The notes beneath the pieces were generated by a model, which worked only from the letters and a program-made list of their open reading frames with translations, did not search any database and had not been told where the DNA came from. The position numbers and the translations under genes were made by a program. Shown in pieces: positions 18,212-26,472 of a DNA stretch of 64,000 bases. This stretch comes from Candidatus Nitrosotenuis aquarius (GTDB lineage: Archaea > Thermoproteota > Nitrososphaeria > Nitrososphaerales > Nitrosopumilaceae): positions 62,001 through 126,000 of the forward strand of contig NZ_CP024808.1 of NCBI RefSeq assembly GCF_002787055.1, in the 5' to 3' direction. Positions within the stretch are counted from its first letter, which is position 1. The number at the start of each line of letters is the position of its first letter.

Positions 18212-19246
18212 CTATAGTTCTGGCTCTATTCCCTTGGCCATTCGCAGTGCATCTACCAGTCCGTCTGCATACCCTATAGACAATATTGCAAGCTCGTCCT
18301 GGCCTTGCGAGTAGAACCGCTCTGCGTCCTTGATGTACAAGTCTGCATTTTCTAGAACACCTGCAAATTCCTTTGAATCCTTGTAGTGTGGGGTGATCTG
18401 GTCCAGTGCTCGCCGGACCATCGGGATGTATTTTTTCATCATCTGCGCAGAAATCTTTTCTATTTTTGGAGTGTTGTCATCTGGAATAGTAATACAATGC
18501 CCTAACACCTTTAGTGCGTCGGATTCTGTAAAGTGCATTATTCCTGGAATGATTATTGTGTGAGGCGGTGCACCAAAGTCCTGCTCTACCAAATCCGAGA
18601 ATTTTGCAGCAATGATTTTTTGGTCGTCTTGGCCTATTCTTGATGCGACAATTCCGTATGTGTCGCCAGAGAAAACTTTGCGGTTTTGCTCTTTTTCCTG
18701 GTCCAATAGACTTGATATGGCGTCTTTGGGATCCAAAAAGAAATTCTTGTTTTGGTTCCATTCTAATAGTACAATGGTGTGGTTTCCCAACTTCAAATTC
18801 TCAAATATTGTGTAATATGCAGTAGATGAGGGAATCCCGCTCATTATGGTGACTGTTTTGCCTACTTTGTAAAAGTGGAGGCCGCACTCGCCAACCAGTG
18901 ATGTTATGGCTGATGATGCGTGGATTGTGTCAGTTTTTATTCCATCTTGGATTGCGCGCACACGCAACTCGATATGCGTTGTGGCAATGTATGGGTCACC
19001 ATACGACAATAACGCGACATTGCAGTTCTTTGCTGCCTCTAGGATTTCTTTTCCGTCCTCGACTAGCCACCTTGGCGCCAGCTTGAACTGTCCATTTGTT
19101 ATTTCTTGGAGAAACTTTGTCTGGTTTTCTGGCATGGGGCTTGTAAACTGCTCAAAATACACAACGTCTGACTCTGAGATTGTTTTTCTTGCCTTTTCAG
19201 ATAGTGCTTGCGAGCCGCCAATTCCTAGGCCAACAAAGACTAGCAT
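18212..19246 (-). CDS. dphB: Diphthine synthase fused to a DUF357-like domain
   Basis: Residues 1 to about 255 are the SAM-dependent tetrapyrrole-methylase fold of Dph5, which methylates the modified histidine of elongation factor 2: LVFVGLGIGG, LLSYGDPYIATTH, HASSAITSLVGECGLHFYKVG. The normal protein is about 260 residues; this one is 344. The extra C-terminal part (KKYIPMVRRALDQI, then ADLYIKDAERFYSQG and LAILSIGYADGLVDALRMAKG) looks like the small helical DUF357 family, normally a separate protein. The gene overlaps lysK by one base, so it appears attached to the lysine operon. Confidence 0.85.
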   Translation of the reverse strand: MLVFVGLGIGGSQALSEKARKTISESDVVYFEQFTSPMPENQTKFLQEITNGQFKLAPRWLVEDGKEILEAAKNCNVALLSYGDPYIATTHIELRVRAIQDGIKTDTIHASSAITSLVGECGLHFYKVGKTVTIMSGIPSSTAYYTIFENLKLGNHTIVLLEWNQNKNFFLDPKDAISSLLDQEKEQNRKVFSGDTYGIVASRIGQDDQKIIAAKFSDLVEQDFGAPPHTIIIPGIMHFTESDALKVLGHCITIPDDNTPKIEKISAQMMKKYIPMVRRALDQITPHYKDSKEFAGVLENADLYIKDAERFYSQGQDELAILSIGYADGLVDALRMAKGIEPEL

Positions 19247-20376
19247 TACTTTTCGGTCTTTGCGTCGTGCAGTCGTTTTAGGTGATGCAGAGTGTTTCGG
19301 ATTACTTCGATGCCACGGAGGTATTCATTCATGGATACTCGCTCATCTATTGTGTGAGATGCGTGCGGATCTCCTGGGCCATATGTTACAACAGGAATGT
19401 TCCACAGTGTGCCAATAATGTTCATGTCGCCTGTCCCTGTTTTTCTAATCAGTGCTGGACGCTTGCGCTCTACGTCCATTACTCCAAGTGTGAATGCTCG
19501 AACCAGGGGTGAGTTCATTGGCGCCTCAAACGGCTCGGTTTCGTCTATTACAGAGTATAGTGCTTCTACTTGCTGCTTTGATGACAGCTCTGCTACCTTG
19601 GTTGCAATTTTTTCTCCCACTGCCTTGCAGTTGAGCGTTACTGGGATCCTAATGTCCATTATGGTGTTGCATTCCTTTGGGGTGACGTTGTGGCTGTCAC
19701 CTCCCTTGATTTCAGTAATGGTTGCAGTCAGCATCATTCCTTTTGATTGGCCTTCCTGGTTTTCCTCCAGTGCTTTTTTGAGCTCTGTGGTGAACTTCAT
19801 GGATTCTTCGATTGCGTTTCTTGCAAGCCATGGGGCGGATGCGTGTGCCGAATCACCCACGTTGATTCTGAGATTGATTGCAATTCTTCCCTTGTAAGCT
19901 ATTGTGACATTTGTAATTCCTGATGGCTCGCCAAAGACGGCATAGTCGATGTCGAGCTTTTGCTTTGCCAGGTTTTTGATTCCTGTTGCATTTCCTTCCT
20001 CGTCTACTGCTCCAACAAAAATTATGGTGCCATTATTTTTGTGGACAGTGGATGCTGCAAGTAACATTGCCATCAGTGGCGCCTTGGCATCGGATGCTCC
20101 CCTGCCGTATAGAAAGTCGCCTTCCTTTCGGACCTTTACTTTGCCCGGCACTGTGTCCATGTGGCCGCAAAGCAAGACTCGAGGAGAACCAGAGCCTATA
20201 GTTGCAATTAGGTTTCCCACTTCGTCGATTTTGATGTTGTCAAATCCCAGATCGTCGCACTTGTCTGCCAGAAATTCTGCCATTGGCTTTTCAGCTAGTG
20301 ACGGCGTGTACAGACGCAGCGCTTTCTCTAGCATTTTAATAGAGAACCTTGGGGTTATTGTAAATGACGAGTCCAT
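19246..20376 (-). CDS. lysK: [LysW]-lysine/ornithine hydrolase (M20 peptidase family)
   Basis: Metallohydrolase of 376 residues releasing lysine (and probably ornithine) from the LysW carrier. M20 metal ligands and catalytic residues are visible: H and D in LLCGHMDTVPG, D in GRGASDAKAPL, the E-E pair in GAVDEEGNATG, and H near the C-terminus (GDPHASHT). It is the last lysine enzyme of the operon, with lysX four bases upstream. Because no second copy is seen, it may act on both LysW carriers. An internal ATG at 20334 is an alternative start. Confidence 0.9.
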   Translation of the reverse strand: MDSSFTITPRFSIKMLEKALRLYTPSLAEKPMAEFLADKCDDLGFDNIKIDEVGNLIATIGSGSPRVLLCGHMDTVPGKVKVRKEGDFLYGRGASDAKAPLMAMLLAASTVHKNNGTIIFVGAVDEEGNATGIKNLAKQKLDIDYAVFGEPSGITNVTIAYKGRIAINLRINVGDSAHASAPWLARNAIEESMKFTTELKKALEENQEGQSKGMMLTATITEIKGGDSHNVTPKECNTIMDIRIPVTLNCKAVGEKIATKVAELSSKQQVEALYSVIDETEPFEAPMNSPLVRAFTLGVMDVERKRPALIRKTGTGDMNIIGTLWNIPVVTYGPGDPHASHTIDERVSMNEYLRGIEVIRNTLHHLKRLHDAKTEK

Positions 20377-20380
20377 TTTT

Positions 20381-21226
20381 TTAATTTCCTGATTTTACTG
20401 CGTATTCTAAAATCTTTGCGGCAATGTTGACGCCGGTGACCCGGGCAACGTTTCTGTATTCGGTAGTGTTGTTTATTTCGTGAATTACTAGGCCGCGCTC
20501 TTTGCTCTCCATGAGGTCAATTCCAACTATCTGACCCTTGACGCAGTCCTTTGCCTTGATGCAGACTTCTTCTAGTTCTGGGGTTATCTCGCATACTTCG
20601 GCAGTGCCTCCTAGGTGGGTGTTTGTCTTCCAGTTTTCTGTGGTGGAATTGCGATATATGGCGCCTACCACCTCGTCTCCAATTACTATGGCTCTAATGT
20701 CGCGTGGTGGCCTTTGCACAAATTCTTCTAAATAATGAATCTGGTAAATTGGGTACATTTTTTCCCGCTCTTCTATGATTCCTTCGGCTGCCTCTCGGTT
20801 GTTGAGCCTCTGGACCATTCTGCCCCAACTGCCTACGGTTGGCTTGATCACCTTTGGATAGCCAATCCTATCCAGTGCATCTAGTGCAGAATCCTTGGAA
20901 AATGCCACACTCACATATGGCGTTTCAATTCCTGCGTTTCTTAGCAAGGTATGTGTGAATAATTTGTTGCCGGCATAGACTCCGCAGTACAAATTGTTAA
21001 TTACATTTGCGCCCATCCCCTCCAGTGCCGCAGTTGCGTGCAGATTCCTGTAATAGCTGACGCATCTTTGAAGTACTGTATTGTATTGGGATTTTTTGTC
21101 AATGTCTAGCACGAGATTCTTACAGTCTACCATTTCGATTTTGATGCCAAGTTTTTCGGCCGCCTCGGTGAGGGCTTTTTCTTCTGGTCGAACAGTATCG
21201 TAGAGAATCGTTATCGGGTGGCTCAC
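20381..21226 (-). CDS. lysX: LysW-aminoadipate ligase LysX (ATP-grasp)
   Basis: RimK-like ATP-grasp ligase of 281 residues joining 2-aminoadipate to the C-terminus of LysW. GSWGRMVQRL, RPPRDIRAIVIGDEVV and HEINNTTEYRN mark the ATP-grasp core and metal ligands. Residues 259-260 are N-V. From memory, the equivalent position is N-G/A in LysX and G-F in ArgX of Sulfolobus, so Asn points to the lysine branch. The GTG start overlaps the stop of lysW1 (21223-21226), coupling ligase and carrier translation. Pairs with the carrier ending in Gln. Confidence 0.88.
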   Translation of the reverse strand: MSHPITILYDTVRPEEKALTEAAEKLGIKIEMVDCKNLVLDIDKKSQYNTVLQRCVSYYRNLHATAALEGMGANVINNLYCGVYAGNKLFTHTLLRNAGIETPYVSVAFSKDSALDALDRIGYPKVIKPTVGSWGRMVQRLNNREAAEGIIEEREKMYPIYQIHYLEEFVQRPPRDIRAIVIGDEVVGAIYRNSTTENWKTNTHLGGTAEVCEITPELEEVCIKAKDCVKGQIVGIDLMESKERGLVIHEINNTTEYRNVARVTGVNIAAKILEYAVKSGN

Positions 21227-21390
21227 TGGCCCCAGTCCTCTCCGACGCTTTGAGCTGGCTTTAGCCCAAATCCGCCTGAGGCCTTGGTTATCTCAAAACT
21301 TGCACCACAATCTGGGCAAGTTACCAGTTCGCCTTCTACGGCATCACTTGGAATTGAAATATCCGAATCACATTCAGCACATTTTGCCAT
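21223..21390 (-). CDS. lysW: Amino-group carrier protein LysW, copy 1, unusual Gln C-terminus
   Basis: A 55-residue carrier protein. Four zinc-binding cysteines (C4, C7, C25, C28) and the acidic body are typical of LysW. The family ends EDWGE, where the side-chain carboxyl of the final Glu is joined to aminoadipate or glutamate. This copy ends EDWGQ: codons GAG GAC TGG GGC CAG TGA. It overlaps lysX and starts two bases after the homocitrate synthase stop on the coding strand, so it is firmly in the lysine operon. A one-base sequencing error would restore Glu, and a deamidation step before loading is an alternative. Confidence 0.9.
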   Translation of the reverse strand: MAKCAECDSDISIPSDAVEGELVTCPDCGASFEITKASGGFGLKPAQSVGEDWGQ

Positions 21391-21392
21391 GG

Positions 21393-22574
21393 TTAATCCT
21401 TGCTGTCCTTTGCGTCATTAATTATCTTTCTTTCAAGTTTGTTGTCAAGTGGGATTTCCAGCAGGTCGCCCATTCTGAGGTTTTTAAGACCTGCAGCTAC
21501 TGCCTTTGCCTGGTTGTCGTCCTTTGGCAGTCCAAGTAACGACATTAGGTATGCCGAGCCGCTTTTGCCGGCTAGCTCCCCAAAGACGATTCTTCGCCTG
21601 TTGCCTACTACTCTTGGCGGAATTGGCTCGTAAGCTGCCGGGTTTCTTAGAATGGCTGCCAGGTGGGTTCCTGCCTTGTGCTTGTATGCTGTTGGGCCCA
21701 CAATTGGCTTGGAGTCATATGGTGGAATGCCGGTGTATTCTTCGATTAGTCTTGATAGGTCAGTTAGCATGTCTAGTCTGAAATCATTTGGAGACCTGTA
21801 CAGATACGTCATTGCAACTGCTACTTCTGCCAAAGACGGTATGCCCGTTCTCTCGCCAATTCCGTCTATTGTGGTGTGGATTTGGTCTGCCCCTGCATCA
21901 ATTCCTGCAAATGCGTTTGCAACGGCTAGGCCGATATCATTATGGCAGTGCACATCAAGTGGGACCTTGATTTTTTCTTTGACCATTTTTACAAAGTTAA
22001 ACATGCCCTTTGGCCTCATTATTCCTACAGTGTCTGGCAGACTAATTCTGTCAACGCCTGCTTCCTCGATTGCCTTGCATACTTTGAGCAGAAATTCCGG
22101 ATCTGCACGGGAACCATCCTCTACAGTGAATCTCATTTTTAGGCCATGTGATTTTGCATATTCTACTGTCTCTACTGCCCTGCGCAATGCTTCCTCTCGG
22201 GTGATTCTCAGCTTGTCCTTCATGTGAATATCAGATATTCCAAGATAGGTTGCAGTCCACTTTGGATCACACTTTAGTGCAACGTCTACGTCTTCCTTTA
22301 GTGCGCGAACATGCGCTACAATGTCTGCCTTGAGGCCTTGCTTGATGATTGTCTTTGTCGCTTCGAAATGATCCTCAGATACTACTGGTGAAATCTCAAT
22401 TTGGTCTACGCCAAAATAATCAAGCATCCATGCAATTTGGATTCTCTGCTTGTTGGTAAATGTCACACCTGGGTGCTGTTCGCCCTCTCGAAGCGTACTG
22501 TCCAGTACGTGGATTTTTCTCGGCTTTTTGTCGTATTCGTTGTGCAGGTGCGCGTAATAGTTTGGGTCGCTCAT
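21393..22574 (-). CDS. Homocitrate synthase (isopropylmalate synthase family)
   Basis: DRE-TIM metallolyase of 393 residues from the ATG at 22574. Motifs: DSTLREGEQHPGVTF (metal and CoA site), SLPDTVGI, and the metal ligands in VHCHNDIGLAVAN. The product homocitrate is the first intermediate of the aminoadipate route; position directly before lysW1-lysX makes this more likely than 2-isopropylmalate or citramalate. A TTG at 22589 is in frame, but a TATA box at 22602-22610 places transcription start next to 22574, supporting a leaderless ATG. Confidence 0.88.
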   Translation of the reverse strand: MSDPNYYAHLHNEYDKKPRKIHVLDSTLREGEQHPGVTFTNKQRIQIAWMLDYFGVDQIEISPVVSEDHFEATKTIIKQGLKADIVAHVRALKEDVDVALKCDPKWTATYLGISDIHMKDKLRITREEALRRAVETVEYAKSHGLKMRFTVEDGSRADPEFLLKVCKAIEEAGVDRISLPDTVGIMRPKGMFNFVKMVKEKIKVPLDVHCHNDIGLAVANAFAGIDAGADQIHTTIDGIGERTGIPSLAEVAVAMTYLYRSPNDFRLDMLTDLSRLIEEYTGIPPYDSKPIVGPTAYKHKAGTHLAAILRNPAAYEPIPPRVVGNRRRIVFGELAGKSGSAYLMSLLGLPKDDNQAKAVAAGLKNLRMGDLLEIPLDNKLERKIINDAKDSKD

Positions 22575-22601
22575 TTGCAGAGATAGCAAGCCGTAATACT
22601 A

Positions 22602-22610
22602 GTTATAAAC
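22602..22610 (-). promoter_or_regulatory. TATA box of the homocitrate synthase-lysW1-lysX-lysK operon
   Basis: On the minus strand gtttataac lies 28-36 bases upstream of the ATG at 22574. It marks a separate promoter for the lysine-specific half of the cluster, distinct from the shared lysYZJ genes upstream. Confidence 0.55.
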
Positions 22611-22665
22611 AATTCGTACTAGAAACGGCATAAATCAGAGTAAAGCATGGTGAATTTCGGCTAGA

Positions 22666-22692
22666 AGCGAAAAAACTGGTTCGAATTTCGCT
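22666..22692 (-). repeat. Inverted repeat directly after the Lrp gene
   Basis: AGCGAAA (22666-22672) and TTTCGCT (22686-22692) form a perfect 7-bp inverted repeat that begins right behind the Lrp stop. The loop holds a TTCGAA palindrome and, read on the minus strand, a run of six T. It could end the upstream transcript or be a binding site for the Lrp regulator ahead of the lysine promoter. Confidence 0.45.
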
Positions 22693-23112
22693 TTACGTTA
22701 CTTCGCGCAGTATTATTACGGTGTTTGTGTCTGATACGCCTGGCACTTTGCGTAGTGAGTCAATTGCCAAATTAATCTCTGTGATATTTGGAGATGAAAT
22801 TATCACTGCAATGTCGTACTGTCCAGTGATTTCGTACACTGTCTTTACTCCGTCTAATTTGGTGAGTCTTGCAGACACCTTTGATGTGTCCATTGATGAT
22901 TCCACTGATATGAGTACGATTGCCTTGGTAGAATTTTGCTCGCCGATTTCTATTGTGAATTTTTTGATTATCTGGTTGTCGGTGAGATTTTTGACTCGAC
23001 GTCTAACTGCGGACTCTGAGAGCTTGAGTTTCTTGCCGATATCAACAAATGATTCCCTGGAGTCGTCCTTTAGGATTTTTAGAATTTCGTCGTCTACTTT
23101 ATCCTTGTACAT
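22693..23112 (-). CDS. Lrp/AsnC-family regulator in the lysine/arginine cluster
   Basis: Encodes 139 residues: N-terminal HTH (DDEILKILKDDSRESFVDIGKKLKLSESAVRRRVKNL) and C-terminal RAM ligand-binding domain ending VSDTNTVIILREVT. Sulfolobus has a comparable Lrp protein (LysM) in its lysine cluster that senses lysine; by position this protein is a good candidate for the same job. It overlaps lysJ by 14 bases and sits just upstream of the homocitrate synthase promoter. Confidence 0.85.
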   Translation of the reverse strand: MYKDKVDDEILKILKDDSRESFVDIGKKLKLSESAVRRRVKNLTDNQIIKKFTIEIGEQNSTKAIVLISVESSMDTSKVSARLTKLDGVKTVYEITGQYDIAVIISSPNITEINLAIDSLRKVPGVSDTNTVIILREVT

Positions 23113-24283
23113 TCTTTCTTCTCTCCGATTCCTTGGTAAATAACCTATCTAGTACTTCTAATACTTTTGTTATTTCTGCCTCACTCATTACTAGAGGTGG
23201 TAGGAATCGGAGTATGTTTCTGCCTGAATACAACAGCAAGACTCCCTCTTGTATGCCGTCTAATAGTATGTCCTTTACTTCGAATTTCATCTCCACTCCA
23301 ATCATCATGCCTTTACCTCGGACATCTCGGATGATTGGGTGTTTTTGTTTTAGCTTTTCTAGGCCTTCCATGAATATTTTGCCCATCTTGGCTGCATTGT
23401 CGACTAGTCCGTCTTGGGTTAATGCCTGGATTGTTGCAATTCCAGCTGCGCATGATAATGGGTTTCCGCCAAATGTGGAGGAATGCTCGCCCTTGCTCAT
23501 TGCTGCCAATATATCTGGCCTAGTCAGCGTTGCACTCATTGGAACGCCGCCTGCAATTCCTTTTGCCAAGCACATGATATCTGGGATCGTATTCCAGTGG
23601 TCCGACGCCCACATCTTGCCAGTTCTGCCAAGTCCAGCTTGGATTTCGTCAAAGATTAGCAGGATTCCGCGCTCATCGCACAGCTTTCGAACATCTTGGA
23701 GGAATCCGTCTGGGGCTACATTGATTCCGCTTTCTCCCTGGATTGGCTCCATTATCACAAATGCGGTATCGAAATCAATTTTGGTTCGCAGTGTTTCAAT
23801 GTCGCCAAATGGTGAGAACGCCACTTTTTCTACCAGCGGCATGAATGATTTTCTGTATTTTGGATTAAATGTTACAGACAGTGATCCAAGTGACTTTCCG
23901 TGATATGATCCGTTCATTGCAACCATTCCTGATTTGCCGGTGAACTTTCTTGCAAATTTTATTGCGGCCTCTACTGCCTCTGTGCCACTATTACCCATGT
24001 GCACCTGTGTTAGTCCCTTTGGCGCAATTCTCATTAAATTGTCAAGGAATTCTTCTCTGGTCTTGTTGTATAATGATGTGTGGACCGTGATTATTTTGTC
24101 TAATTGTGCCTTGAGTGCGGCCACTACCCGTGGGTTTCTGTGGCCTACCAGTGCAACGCCATATCCGCCCATGCAGTCGATGTATTCTTTGCCGTTGATG
24201 TCGTAGAGTTTTGCACCTTCGCCGCGCTCTATAGTAACTGGGAAGCGCTGGTACATATTTCCAAGATAATTGTCTTCAGTCAT
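23099..24283 (-). CDS. lysJ: [LysW]-aminoadipate semialdehyde / acetylornithine-type aminotransferase
   Basis: Class III PLP aminotransferase of 394 residues from the ATG at 24283, which overlaps the lysZ stop in an ATGA junction; an ATG at 24301 gives six more residues. PLP-site features are FDEIQAGLGRTGKMWA and the lysine in CLAKGIAGGVPMS. It transfers an amino group from glutamate to the carrier-bound semialdehyde. As the only ArgD/LysJ homologue seen here, it probably works in both lysine and arginine synthesis. Confidence 0.88.
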   Translation of the reverse strand: MTEDNYLGNMYQRFPVTIERGEGAKLYDINGKEYIDCMGGYGVALVGHRNPRVVAALKAQLDKIITVHTSLYNKTREEFLDNLMRIAPKGLTQVHMGNSGTEAVEAAIKFARKFTGKSGMVAMNGSYHGKSLGSLSVTFNPKYRKSFMPLVEKVAFSPFGDIETLRTKIDFDTAFVIMEPIQGESGINVAPDGFLQDVRKLCDERGILLIFDEIQAGLGRTGKMWASDHWNTIPDIMCLAKGIAGGVPMSATLTRPDILAAMSKGEHSSTFGGNPLSCAAGIATIQALTQDGLVDNAAKMGKIFMEGLEKLKQKHPIIRDVRGKGMMIGVEMKFEVKDILLDGIQEGVLLLYSGRNILRFLPPLVMSEAEITKVLEVLDRLFTKESERRKNVQG

Positions 24284-25080
24284 TTTGTGATCACCGTGCA
24301 TTTTGTGTGGGATATGGCAGATGAGATTGGGTTTTCTCGCTGGCCGTTGCCGATTAGTGCCTCTTTTACTCCCATGTCTAGTGCCTCTGTTGCAGCCAGG
24401 ATTTTTTTCTCCATGCCAAAGCCCACCTTTGGCCTAATCTCTTTGGCTTCTGCATTTGTCATCTTTTCCACTAGCTTGTCGTTCATTAGCAGGCCGTCGA
24501 CATTTGTGATAAAGAGAATCTTGTCGCTCTGGATTGCGCCTGCAACGTTTGCAGCTGCGCGGTCTCCGTCGATATTTAGCATGTCGAATTCCTTGGATAC
24601 GGCAATTGGGGAGATTACCGGCGTGTAGCCTTTTTCTAATAATAATTTGAGCAGGTCTGCGTTTACCTTGGTTACTTTACCAGTATAGCCGCCGTCGATG
24701 ATCTGCTTTCTGCCCTTGTCGTTTATGATTACTAGCTTTTCCTTTCGCTCTGCAACAAAGATCTGGCCGTCAATTCCTGACAGTCCTATAGCATTGATTC
24801 CGTGCTTTTGCAGCATTTGTACAATGGATTTGTTGATTTTGCCAGACATTACCATGGTGAATATTTCTGCAGTTTCCTTGTCGGTGTATCTTGATTTGAT
24901 TCCGCCGGGGGACACTACGAACTTGGGCTCTTTTCCAAGCAATTCGCATGTCCTGGTTACCTCTTTTCCTCCACCGTGTACCAAAATGACTCCTTCTTGC
25001 TCTGCAACCTTTTTGATGTCAGATATGGTACTTGGATGAAGATTTTCTACGACGCTTCCGCCGATTTTGATTGTAATCAT
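24280..25080 (-). CDS. lysZ: [LysW]-aminoadipate/glutamate kinase
   Basis: Amino-acid kinase of 266 residues (ArgB family). Phosphate-binding glycines are in MITIKIGGSVVENL and VLVHGGGKEVTR; NDKGRKQIIDGGY and NIDGDRAAANVAGAIQSDKI are the later kinase motifs. It phosphorylates the side-chain carboxyl of the carrier-bound amino acid. Four bases separate it from lysY upstream, and the ATGA overlap links it to lysJ downstream. Confidence 0.88.
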   Translation of the reverse strand: MITIKIGGSVVENLHPSTISDIKKVAEQEGVILVHGGGKEVTRTCELLGKEPKFVVSPGGIKSRYTDKETAEIFTMVMSGKINKSIVQMLQKHGINAIGLSGIDGQIFVAERKEKLVIINDKGRKQIIDGGYTGKVTKVNADLLKLLLEKGYTPVISPIAVSKEFDMLNIDGDRAAANVAGAIQSDKILFITNVDGLLMNDKLVEKMTNAEAKEIRPKVGFGMEKKILAATEALDMGVKEALIGNGQRENPISSAISHTKCTVITK

Positions 25081-25083
25081 TTC

Positions 25084-26139
25084 TTAAACTGGGGTTAGTG
25101 GCGAATATCTTAGTCCGTCCATTTCATCAAAGCCTGCCATAATGTTCATGTTTTGTATGGCAGAGCCTGCTGCGCCCTTCATTAGGTTGTCTGATGCAGA
25201 TAATGCGACTAGTCGGTGGTTGTCCTCATCGATATCAAATCCAATGTCGCAGAAATTAGAGCCTACCACAAACTTTGGATCTGGGAACTTGTAGAGGCCT
25301 TTCTTGTCTCGGATTAGTCTGATGAATCGCTCGTTTTTGTACATTTCACGGTACATTTTCCAGAGATCAATTTCACTGACCTCCTTTGTGAGAAATGTGT
25401 GGTTTGTACATAATATTCCTCGAACAATATCCACTGCGTGTGGGCTCATTGATACTTTGATTGGCTTTCCTGCGATCTCTGATAATTCTTGCTCTATTTC
25501 GCCTGTGTGTCTGTGCTTTGCTGGCTTGTATGGTCGAATTACACCTGAACGCATTGCGTGGTGTGTTCCTGCAACACTGCCTGCTCCCGCACCTGAAGAG
25601 CCGATTTTAGAATCTACTACAATATGCTCAGTGTCGATAATGTTGTTTTTGACAAGTGGTGCTATAGCTAACATTGATGTTACTGCCATGCAGCCTGGGC
25701 ATGACACTAGTTGTGCATTTCTGATCTTTTCTCGGTGCAGTTCTGGCACGCCAAAGACTGATTTTGCTAGATACTCTGGGTGTGGGTGCTCCCATCCATA
25801 CCATTTTACGTATGCTTCTTTATTGTGTAAACGATAATCTGCTGACAAATCCACGACCTTGAGACCTCTGTCGTACAAGGCCTTGACAATTTCTGTTGCT
25901 GTTCCGTGTGGGACTGCAGTAAACACTAGGTCGCACTTGTCTGACATTCTGTCATAGTCTAGCTCTGAAAATGTCAGCTCGGTAAATCCTTTGAGTGCCG
26001 GCTGGACTCGATGTAGGTATTCTCCAACATATTGACGTGATGTAACTTGGGTGATCTCTACTTTGGGATGTGTGACTAGTAATCGTAGCATTTCTCCTCC
26101 GACATAACCTGATGCTCCGACTACACCTACTCGCAACAT
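25084..26139 (-). CDS. lysY: [LysW]-aminoadipyl/glutamyl phosphate reductase (ArgC family)
   Basis: NADPH-dependent semialdehyde dehydrogenase of 351 residues. NADP motif GASGYVGGEMLR, catalytic cysteine in VSCPGCMAVTSM and histidine region HRHTGEIEQEL are all present. An upstream ATG at 26205 would add 22 residues, but AT-rich TATA-like sequence on the minus strand (about 26164-26176) places transcription start close to 26139, and 351 residues is the usual ArgC length. First gene of the shared lysYZJ block. Confidence 0.88.
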   Translation of the reverse strand: MLRVGVVGASGYVGGEMLRLLVTHPKVEITQVTSRQYVGEYLHRVQPALKGFTELTFSELDYDRMSDKCDLVFTAVPHGTATEIVKALYDRGLKVVDLSADYRLHNKEAYVKWYGWEHPHPEYLAKSVFGVPELHREKIRNAQLVSCPGCMAVTSMLAIAPLVKNNIIDTEHIVVDSKIGSSGAGAGSVAGTHHAMRSGVIRPYKPAKHRHTGEIEQELSEIAGKPIKVSMSPHAVDIVRGILCTNHTFLTKEVSEIDLWKMYREMYKNERFIRLIRDKKGLYKFPDPKFVVGSNFCDIGFDIDEDNHRLVALSASDNLMKGAAGSAIQNMNIMAGFDEMDGLRYSPLTPV

Positions 26140-26217
26140 GTTCCTACACTGAATATGGTATAATTTATTGTATTCTGCATCAGAAAAAAATTTATTCAAT
26201 TTCATATAGTTCAGTTT

Positions 26218-26472
26218 TTGTTGGCAAAATCTGATCGCGATTTAATCAAAAAACGAAAAGCTGACTATAACCGAAGCCGGTACAAAAAAGACCCCGAGTT
26301 TAAGGCCAGGCTAAAAGAGTCGTATAGGAAATGGTATGCCAAAAACAAAAAATCCGTAATAGAGAGAATTTCTAGGAATCACCAAAAAAACCATGATGAT
26401 TATTTGCAATACCAAAAAGAACACTATCGATATCTCAAGTACAGACGAAAATATGCTTCAAAATCTGGTTAG
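26218..26472 (+). CDS. Small, very basic hypothetical protein inside the lysine/arginine cluster
   Basis: Encodes 84 residues (start TTG at 26218 or 26221) with an extreme content of Lys, Arg and Tyr (RYKKDPEFKARLKESYRKWY, HYRYLKYRRKYASK). It is on the opposite strand from all its neighbours, divergent from lysY and convergent with argX; its stop touches the argX stop. It resembles the basic, Tyr/Lys-rich tails seen in small homing-endonuclease-associated or zinc-free DNA-binding proteins, but I cannot assign a family. Confidence 0.55.
   Translation: MLAKSDRDLIKKRKADYNRSRYKKDPEFKARLKESYRKWYAKNKKSVIERISRNHQKNHDDYLQYQKEHYRYLKYRRKYASKSG

Noticed and set aside
22676-22688. GGTTCGAA resembling a tRNA T-arm
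   Set aside because: The flanks do not form a T stem, and no acceptor or anticodon stem fits; it is the loop of a short inverted repeat.
26218-26472. Basic protein considered as a transposase or homing endonuclease remnant
   Set aside because: No catalytic motif, no terminal repeats and no interrupted gene around it.
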